Source: a virus. From it: a DNA stretch of 40,065 nt. A program made the translations under genes and the position numbers. The DNA lies in the IMG/VR virus record IMGVR_UViG_3300030107_005507, positions 10,941 to 51,005 of that record; one strand, 5' to 3'. The notes below the pieces were generated by a model. It worked only from the letters and a program-made list of their open reading frames with translations. It was not told where the DNA came from and ran no database searches. Below, one piece after another: positions 8,043 to 18,500 of the stretch. Within the stretch, counting starts at the first letter, position 1. Each line of letters starts with the position of its first letter.

Positions 8043-9518
8043 ATGAATTATTACGATACAAACAATCATAAAAATTATTACCAACCACTACCTTCTGCTG
8101 GAACAGATTTTGGTCACTATCAATTTGTATCTTTAGATGATATTATAACTCAATTTGAAATAGCTTATGTAGGGGAAAATAAAATAATACCAAAAACTAA
8201 AAGAGCAGATATATCATTTCATGCACAAAGAGCTTTACAAGAGTTATCTTTTGACGTATTTAAATCTTGTAAATCACAACAAATTACTGTGCCAAACAGT
8301 TTAAAAATGCCATTGCCCCACGATTACGTTAATTACACTAAATTGACAACTGTTGATAGTTCTGGTATAGAACATATATTATATCCAACAAGTAAAACTT
8401 CTAATCCTTTTCAAATTAAACAGCAAGACAATGGTCAATATGAGTTTCTTCAAGGCGAAGAGATTGTAAGATATGGTGATTTTACTAGTATTTTGCAGTC
8501 GCCGTGGATTCAAAAAGGTGGGACTAATACTGAGGTAATTATAAACAATGATCAACTTACTTTTAATCATAATACTCATAGTGGTTTTGGTGGTTTAAAT
8601 TGGGGATATGCACATGCTATTGTACAGCAGATAGATGTTACAAATTTACAACGTATAGATTTATCAGCGACAGGAACCTCTGGTAATAATAGTACGGATC
8701 CAATCGGTGTTTTAAGGGTTGGTATAAGCTTGGGTAGTGGACATGATCATACAAGAAATTTTTATGATCAAGCTGGTAATCCTATTGATTCTTTTAATGA
8801 TGAAACAACTATATACTCTGGAATAACAAATATAGATGGTAATGATGCTTATTTAGAGTGGAGTGACGGTACTTCTTCTACAAAAGAAATGTTAAATATA
8901 GATGTATCTCAACATGATTTTGTACATGTGGTAATTACGTCGTTTGTACCATATGATTTCGTTGCGGCAGCTTCAGCAGACACTACAAATATAATAGATA
9001 ATGTATCTGTTACAAATAGCTTAGTAAGCGATCACTTAACACATGCTTCTAGTACTGGAGAAAATTCATCAACTTGGGATAATTATAAATCAACAACACC
9101 ATCTGAAAATAATAATGACGATTATGAAGATGATACTTATTGGCCAGAACTTGGTGAAAGATATGGATTAGATCCTCAGCATGCTCAAGTTAATGGATCT
9201 TTTTATATAGATTGCAGATTGGGACAAATTCATTTTAGTTCTAATATAAGCGGTAAAGATGTAATATTACATTATCTTAGTGATAGTAGAGGTACGGAAA
9301 AAGAAATGCAAGTTCATAAATTTGCAGAAGAAGCTATGTATAAATGGATAATTTATGGTATTTTGTCTACACAATTAAATATCCCAGAAAATACAATTAG
9401 AAGATTTAAAAAAGAAAAATTTGCAGAAACTAGAAAAGCAAAATTAAGATTATCTAATATTAAATTAGAAGAAATTACTCAAGTTTTAAGAGGTAAATCA
9501 AAACAAATTAAACATTAA
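8043..9518 (+). CDS. Probable adaptor/ring protein of the tail (tail tubular A-like)
   Basis: A 491-residue protein. The N-terminal helical part contains ADISFHAQRALQELSFDVFK followed by PNSLKMPLPHDYVNYTKLT, resembling connector proteins of Bacteroidota podoviruses. A central insert of about 230 residues (roughly 150-375) is beta-rich and rich in Asn, Thr, Ser and Asp, like a carbohydrate-binding or jelly-roll domain displayed on a ring protein. The C-terminal part returns to helix with KEMQVHKFAEEAMYKWIIYG and a Lys/Arg-rich tail. The core may therefore be a short adaptor carrying an inserted surface domain. It starts 4 bases after the previous stop and ends 4 bases before the giant nozzle gene. 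Confidence 0.5.
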   Translation: MNYYDTNNHKNYYQPLPSAGTDFGHYQFVSLDDIITQFEIAYVGENKIIPKTKRADISFHAQRALQELSFDVFKSCKSQQITVPNSLKMPLPHDYVNYTKLTTVDSSGIEHILYPTSKTSNPFQIKQQDNGQYEFLQGEEIVRYGDFTSILQSPWIQKGGTNTEVIINNDQLTFNHNTHSGFGGLNWGYAHAIVQQIDVTNLQRIDLSATGTSGNNSTDPIGVLRVGISLGSGHDHTRNFYDQAGNPIDSFNDETTIYSGITNIDGNDAYLEWSDGTSSTKEMLNIDVSQHDFVHVVITSFVPYDFVAAASADTTNIIDNVSVTNSLVSDHLTHASSTGENSSTWDNYKSTTPSENNNDDYEDDTYWPELGERYGLDPQHAQVNGSFYIDCRLGQIHFSSNISGKDVILHYLSDSRGTEKEMQVHKFAEEAMYKWIIYGILSTQLNIPENTIRRFKKEKFAETRKAKLRLSNIKLEEITQVLRGKSKQIKH

Positions 9519-9522
9519 TTAA

Positions 9523-12500
9523 ATGCCAGAAATCAAACATAATTTTACCAGGGGTAGAATGAATAAAGATCTTGATGAAAGACTTATTCCTAAAGGTGAA
9601 TATAGAGACGCAATGAACATACAGGTTTCTACAAGTGACAAACCTGGTATTACCGCACATTATGATACCCACGGGGGAGACGCGGGTAGTATTACTAATT
9701 TATTAGGTAATATAGACGCAACATACCATGTGTATGATGGTAGTTGGCATTCTCTTACTTTACCCACTGGTGCGAAATGTATTGGAGCTATTTCTGATGA
9801 AAAAAGCAACACATTATATTGGTTTATAAAAGCTAACACAGCAGATGGTATTATTCGACGTAACAATGATACGTTGCAATGCGAATGGGTTTTTGTAGAT
9901 CAAAATTTAGATACATTAAAATTTCCAGATAAAATTATAACGGGTATAAACATTATAGATGATTTACTTTTTTGGACAGACGGTGTAAATGAACCAAGAA
10001 AAATAAATATAACACGTAGTATATCTAACACAAACCCAAACGGGACAGTTCATACTCAATTTTCTACACCTGATGGAAGTGTTGATATAAAAGAAGAACA
10101 TATTACTGTTATAAAAAAATCACCATCAAATTCTCCAACTTTAGATTTAAAAACTTTCCGTATAGAAAATCAAGTAGCACTGGGTTCAGGTGTAGATCTT
10201 TCGTATACAGCTGTAGCTGTAATATCTGATGACCCTTCTCAATTATCAGACGATATTATTTGGGTTAAACCAGGTGGCTCTAGCGCTGGAGCTTATGATC
10301 CTAATAATTTTTCTAATATAACAGTTGGCGATAAGGTGAGAATACAACTATTAGAAGATGTATTTGGAAATCAAGATTTTGAATTAGAATGGGTGCCAAA
10401 TATCGTTGGAGGAGGTGGATCTCTAACTACTAATAACAACAAACCGTTTAAAGGGCAAAAAGTTGTTTTAAAAGAGTATTCAGCTAGTGGAAATGTTCCA
10501 CCTTTACCAATAACAGATTATAGAATTAAAGGTGTATTAACAGGATGGTTTAATTCTGATAATCCAACTTTAATAAGCGATTCAAGCGTATGGAATAGCA
10601 CTGATAGAGCTGGTAAAATAATAGTTGAAATTGAAATCACAAATATAAACGGAACACCACCTGTGGCAGAATTAGACAGTCAGCTTAAATATGCCGTAGA
10701 TCTATTTGATGAATCAGAAAAATTATTTGAATTTAAATTTCCTAGATTTTCTTGTAGATATAAATACGAAGACAATGAATATTCCGCGTTTGGCCCTTGG
10801 AGTGAAGTTGCTTTTGTTGCGGGATCTTTTGATTACCATCCGAAAAAAGGATATAATATAGGTATGACAAATAAATTGTCTTCATGTGTGATTAAAGATT
10901 TAATAACTGAAGACATGCCCTTAGACGTTAAGGAAATTGATATTTTATATAAAGAAGAGGGTAGCACAGCTGTTTACGTGGTTGATACTATCAAAAGAGA
11001 TGATAAAAAACATATTACTATTGATGGTAATGATTTTAATCACTGGGATTTAAATTATTACGAAGTAAAAGACGAGACTATAAATAAAATTTTACCTGAA
11101 AACCAATCTTTAAGACCTTGGGACAACGTGCCTCTTAATGCCTTAGCGCAAGAGATTACTGGTAATAGAATTGTTTATGGTAATTACACGCAGGGGCATG
11201 ACGTTAAGGTAAATACTTGGGAAGGCGCACCAGTAGTAAAAGCCTATAAACCAAATATATCTATATCTATTGTAAATCTTCCACAACCATCAGTTGTATC
11301 AGCTGTTAGATCTATAAAATCGTTAAGAGAATACCAACTTGGCGTTTTATTTGTAGATAGATATGGTAGAGAAACACCTATATTAACAAATACAGCCTCT
11401 ACGTTTAAATTAGAAAAAGATAAAGCCGCTACAGCAAATCGCTTAAAAGTTACTTTAGAAACTAATAACGAACCTCTCACTGATAGCGATCTATTATATT
11501 ATAAATTTTTTATTAAAGAAACTTCTGGAGAATATTACAATATGGCTATGGACCGTTGGTATGACGCTGGAGATGGTAATAGATGGATATCATTTCCTTC
11601 TTCAGACAGAAACAAGGTTGATATAGATACATTTTTAATATTAAAAAAAGCACAAGAATCAAATGAGTTAATTGCAGAACCTGCTAGGTATAAAATATTA
11701 GCTATAGAAAACGAAGCCCCAGATTTTATAAAAATAGACAAAAGGCTTGTGGTAAGCGCTACTCATGTGGCGGGAACAAATGATGTTTTTTATTCAGGTT
11801 TACTTAACAACCCTGTTTTTGGATCACAAACTTTAACTCTAAATTATGACCAAGGTTTTTGGAATAGTAGTGGTTCATGGTTACATGACTTAAAAGATGG
11901 AGAATTGTGGGTAGAATTTGCCATTGTTGGATCAGGGCAAGAATCTAAAAGATATAGAGTTTCAGAAATAACCAAAACTGGAACCCCTGAAGATTATCAC
12001 ATAATATTAAATGAGCCACTTGGTCATGACGTAGATTTTATTGCAGATGATCCAACCGGTTTAAATGTAACCGGTATAGCTGATAATGCTATCATTAGAT
12101 TTTATCATTATAAAGTTGAAAATAAAGCCAAATATGATGGTAGATTTTTTGTAAAAATATTTAGTGATGATGTTTTTAAAAGAAGTTTTGAATCCGATAC
12201 AATTGAAGGGCTCCAACAATATAGAGTTATTGATCAAAGAACACAATATGCTTTATTTTCTAATCACGATGATTTACATGATGAAGATCAAACGGGACTT
12301 GATTTTGGAACAGATAGTTACCGAAGTGGTTTTGGTAAATGGGCTCCTTATTATAGAAACTATAATAAAAAAGATGCTGATTATTGTTGGTTTGGTGCAA
12401 GTCAAACTATGGTTAGTGGTAACGCCTGTGATGACGCTAATACTTATCCTATTGGACGTTTTGGTTTTGAACATGCCCCTTGGCCTCAAGGAGTTGGTGT

Positions 12501-15500
12501 AGATCACGAGGGTTGTGGGCCAGATGGTTTTGATCCAAACGCACCGTTTAAAATGTGGCCAAACATGAAATATCCAGGTTGGTGGAAGGAAGCTCTTAGG
12601 CAGACAATGCGCGAAAGTCAATATCTAGTTCCCTCGCAAACAAACCAAGTGGAGTGGTTTTATTATCAATTAATTGGAAATCTTTCAGTTAGCGCAACTG
12701 GACATGGGGGCTCTACGAATCCTGGTCCATGGGATTTTACTCGACATATTCCGAATGAAGTTTGGGCTATAGATGGTGGTCCATATGATGGAAAACAAAG
12801 TGGAGGTGGTTTGATTTGGGACATAGATTCTACTTTGTCGGGCACTGGGCACGGTATTACGACATGGAGTAGCTCGTGGAGAATGCAACTTGCACTTGGT
12901 CCTATAGCCCCATCAAATCAAGCAAATCCTTGGTCTGGTACTGGAAATTCAACAAATAACTTTTGGGGTAGAGATGACCAATGGGAATTTTGGAATATTG
13001 GCCATGAGCAAAACGCAAATTCACAATACAATGATCAAGCAACTGTAAATTGGGTTCAAAACTACAATGTTGGGAGACAGTTTAGATGGGAAGATGATCC
13101 TGAAAAAAGAATTTATACTATTACTGAAAAAACAGAATGGGGATCAGCTAATTATGAAAGAGTAAGAACTGTAGGTGATCCAGATATGTTTTCTTTATCT
13201 ATAAATAAAAGAAAAAACTGGGAAATACGTATGACACCAGAAGCTGGTTGGATTCCTTATGATGATACATTTGGACCTATAAGTGGTGGTTATCAATTAG
13301 ATATAAACGCGGAGATAGGACCTAATACTTTCACGGCGGATAACGGGGCAGCAGGAACCTTAGAAGATTATTGTATTTATTTAGAATCAAACGCAGCCAC
13401 TTGTAATAACACCCTTCAACAAAATGTAACTATAAAACCTGGAATGATTGTTACACAATACAATAATGGTGGTAGTGTTTTAACGTTCGCAACAATAGAT
13501 GACACCACACCAGTTCTTCAGGTAAAAAGTGTAGATAAACAAGCAACTTATACTAAAGTTGTATTATGTGGTTATGTTAATGCGCTTGATGAAACTCACT
13601 GTATAACACCTACCGACGGTCAATTAGTAAGATTTGAGCAAGCAAAATGCAATGGTTATAGCCCTAATTCAGCTAATAGAGTTAGTTTACACAAATCAAA
13701 TGATGAATCTGCTGATTTATTAAGAGCGGTTGGTTATAGCATGCAGTTTGTAGAAGTCGCTGATTTTTCTGAAGATTTACCAGATAATCCAGCTATATGG
13801 GAAACTGAACCAAAAAAAGAATCAGGTTTAGATATTTATTACGAAATTAGTGGTTACAACCCTTGGAGTTTAACTCCACAAACCGCGCCAACAACAATAC
13901 CAATAGGTTCTAAAGTTGAATTAATAAATGGTATTGGAACATTAAATTCTGAAGTAGAAGTTGTTTCTATAGATTATACATATTTTGATGATACTCTTCA
14001 GCGAGAATATTTAGTTATAGAATTATCTGATCAAACTAGTGGTTTAAATGGCTTTCCAAGTGCTAATTCTAAATTAAAAATAACTAAACCAAATGGAGTG
14101 AGTTTTGAGGTATGGGTAGCGTTCGATGTAACTTCAACTTGGGGTGATGATACTTCTGATGGTGATGGTAATCCTGGAAGTTCAACTAATTGGGAATATT
14201 TAGTTGCATTAAGTACAAATACACCTACAAATTATATATTGAATTGGAGTAATTGTTATTCTTTTTTAAACGGCGTTGAATCAAATAGAATTAGAGATAA
14301 CTTTAATTTACCATTTGTAACAAACGGTGTTAAAGTGTCTACTATCTTTGAAGATGAAATATCACAAGAACATCGTAGTAGTGGATTAATATACTCTGGT
14401 ATATATAATTCTATAACAGGCGTAAACAATTTAAACCAGTTTATACAAGCAGAAAAAATAACCAAAGATATAAATCCAATATATGGTAGTATTCAAAAAT
14501 TACATTCAAGAGACACTGATTTAATAACTTTGTGTGAAGATAAAATTTTAAAAATATTAGCAAATAAAGACGCTTTATACAATGCTGATGGTAATCCAAA
14601 TTTAGTAGCTACAAACAATGTGTTAGGGCAATCAGTGCCATTTGTAGGTGAATACGGTATATCAAACAACCCAGAATCTTTTGCGTCAGAATCTTATAGA
14701 GCTTACTTTGCAGATAAAGTTAGAGGCTCTATAATTAGATTATCTAAAGATGGATTAACCGCTATATCTGACCATGGGATGAAAACTTGGTTTAGGGAAA
14801 AATTAAGACTTAGCAATGCACCAATAATTGGAAGTTATGATAATAAGAAAAACGAATATAATGTTAAAATAAGTCAAAGCACTCCTTCTACTCAAGTAGA
14901 TGTAGTTACATTTAGAGAAGATGTAAAAGGTTGGGTAAGTTTTAAGTCTTTTGTAAATATGGAGTATGGTATAAGTAGTAATAATGAATATTTTACTTTT
15001 AAAAATGGTAAATTATACATGCATCATATCCCTGGTGATACCGCGCCTAGTGGTACTGTAGTAGCTATAAGTGCTTTTTTACCTGAATCAAATACATTTT
15101 ATGGTAATTTTACACCTTCTCATGTAAAAGTAATTTTAAATGATTTTCCAGGAAGCGTTAAATCATTTAAAACAATTAACTACGAAGGTTCAGAATCTCA
15201 AATAGCACAAATAGAGGCGGGGGTACAAACCGTCAATGATTTATTTGGAAATAGCATAGCCTCTCCATATGCTGGTGGATGGCATGATTTTTTACATTAC
15301 AATGACCAACCTAGAAACGGGTGGTTTGTTAGCAATATAAAAACAAACTTACACCGTGGTACTTTAAACGAATTTATTGAAAAAGAAGGAAAATATTTCA
15401 ATTATATAAAAGGAGAAAATTATGAAGATTATTTTGGCAACGGCAACTGGCAAGCTAATTTAGATGCTGGTAATTCAAATATACAAGGTTTAGGTAGAGT

Positions 15501-18500
15501 TGCTGGTGGTTCTGTAGTGCAATACGTTTATGGATGTATGGATCCGGCTGCGTTTAATTATGACGCAGGCGCAACGATAAATGAAACTTCTGAAACGGAT
15601 TCGAGTGATCCTTGTGTTGGTACTATACTAGGTTGTACAGATCCTCTAGCATACAACTATGGTGCCTCAGCTAACACTGACGATGGTAGTTGTTTATATC
15701 CTGGATGTACTGATGATGGTGTGGTATCGTTAGAAGTGTTATCTACTGGTACTGAAGTTTTACCAAATGACATGAGTCCATATCCAGGTGTTGCAGCAAA
15801 CAATCAAGATGCAAATGCTAATATTGCGTGTGGCCCTGTGGCTTACGAACCTTACACGGGTTATGGTTTTGCAAGTTATAATGAATGTTGTACTTATACG
15901 TTTCTTGGTTGTATGGATAGTACAATGTTTAATTACGATCCATTAGCAAATACGCCTGACACTTGTATTCCATTTGTGTATGGATGTATGGATCCGAATG
16001 CAGATAATTATGATTCTACAGCAAACACTGAAGATAGTTCTTGTGTTTACTCAGGATGTATAGCTCCTACTGCTGATAACTATGTTACAGCAAATCCTGG
16101 TCAAATAGCTGAGGGTGATGGTTGGGATGATTTAACAAACTATACTGGCGCTCCACATGGAGATCTTCTAGCTTTAATTGGCGACCCTAGTTATATTTAT
16201 CATCCATATGGTACTTTACCAGGTAGTCCATTTATTGGTACAAATTACGGTTGTCCAAATTGGAGTTTTGCTCCAACAATATTTGGAGACAATGGTCAAA
16301 ATCCACCCCAGAATGGAGTTGGTGTTTTAATACCTAGAATGGTAGAAACAGGTTATTGTACTTCAGAACCTTGGGTGGATGCTAATTGGCAACAATATGT
16401 AGATGGTTGTGACCCTACAATACCTTATCAATCTATTATACCTACTACTAGTATTATAAATACTGGAGGATTAACTAATGATCCTGGAATATTTGGTAAC
16501 AATCCACCTAATACAGATGATGGTCAAGGTGGGGTTTTACCAACTTGGCCGGATATATCTTACGCCATGGACATAAATGGTAATCAAATACCATTTACAC
16601 ATCAATGGTGGAATCTTGATAATAGTTTTAACCCTCTTAAACACATGGTAAATCCATTTCCACCATGCGCGACTCAAGATGATGGTAGTTGTGAATACAC
16701 AGGATGTTTTGATCTTTTAGCTGTAAATTATGATCCAAATACTACAATAGTTGATAATGCTACTTGTTTGTATTGTGGTGATCCCGCAAGTAACGTTATC
16801 AATAATGACGGCGCTTTATACCCTGACGCAACCCCGTATCAAGAAGGATGTATATATTGTCCAGGAGATAATCTTTCTACAGTTTTTAGCAATTGGGCAA
16901 CTAGCACTTCTTATTCTGATGGTACTTATTACGCGTGGGAGTATAATCCTACAGGTTCACAAATACAAATTAGTTTTGATGTATCAACTATAACTACACC
17001 AGGTTTTGTATATGATCCACGGGTACACAATTCAAATTATGATGCAGCTACAACTACTTGGCCAGCATTTGAGGGTGAGGATTACTGGTTTAGATCATAT
17101 TATAGAACGTCTGACACTGGGAGTGGTGCTGGTGTTTGGATACAAAATTCTTCATCTTTCAACGCGTTGGGATATGTAGATGCTACTCATGGAACTGATA
17201 ATTTAGGTAACACGGTTTATACTATGGCTCATGATGTAGTTGGTTTAACACCAGACACGGATTATGATTTTAAATACGAAATAACGTGCCATCCTGGAGG
17301 TGCCGCGACTGTTGTAACTGAAAACTTTAATCCTACAGAATTAATGGGTTTAACAACAGAATCAGGTCCTACTACTGGGTGTCGAGATGCGTTAGCAGTT
17401 AATTATTGTGATACTTGTACAGTTGCTGATAATAGTGTTTGTTTCTATGATGGTTGTACAATATCAACTTCTGATACTGGTGAAGCAGATGGTTTTTATC
17501 AAGGTGCCGCGGTTCCTTGTACTAATGGAAGTGACACTTATACAGGTGAGGCGCATCACTGGTGTAGTATTCAAGCGATAGCAGAAACCCATCCTGGTTA
17601 TCCAGGTAATTGGCAAGCACACGCGGGTATGTGGCGTTTGGGAGATGGACCGTTTGCTAATTTACCAGATAATTGTTGTAGTTTCATGGATTCAAACATG
17701 AATTTCTTGGAATTTAATGGGATACAGGGACAAGAGGGATATTATGGTTGTACAGATTCCACAGCTGTAAATTATTGTTCTGGTTGTACATATGATATAA
17801 AGGAACAAATTGGAGTACATTGGTGTGAGTATGATGGCTGTAATTATACGACAGTTGGTATAAATCCTGACGTTAATAATCATTGTTCTGACGCGGTATA
17901 TGATCATTTAACACAGACATATACTAGCAGTGGAACAGCTGTTACTTCAGTGACTTATGATGGCGGAACTACTTATGTTGACGAATGTATAGATGGTACT
18001 GGTGGTAATATCGGTTTTTTAGCTGAAAATCATGATCCAAAAGTAAACAACCACGTTGAATCTACTTATCTCTGCACGTTTGCTGGTTGTTCTGCGCCAG
18101 GATGTGATATAGGTTATGATTGGCCTGACCAACAACCAACTGGTGCTGATGCTTGCGAAGCGTTTGCTGGACCTGCTTTTGCTAGTCAACTATATGGTTA
18201 TCCTATGGATATGGCAGGTACAGCCGCGCCTAGTACAACAGCTGTTAATATTGGTGGAAGTGGACCGGGTTATTTGATGGGATTAAATACCGGTAACTTT
18301 CTTCCTAAAGGTTATAATAATGACTGGAATTATGCAGGTAACTACGATGCAGGATTTTGGAATACTAGCGACGATTCGGTACCAAGTCTAAATAGTGCCC
18401 AAAACCTGTGGTGGAATAATTATCAAATGGCTGTTATGTGTCATGATGCTAATAATTGTAGACCTTATAGAGAAACTTGTCAAAATCATCATGATACAAA

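Noticed and set aside
12164-12621. Overlapping alternative frames on both strands within the nozzle gene
   Set aside because: They are shadows of one long, continuous reading frame with coherent protein motifs on both sides.
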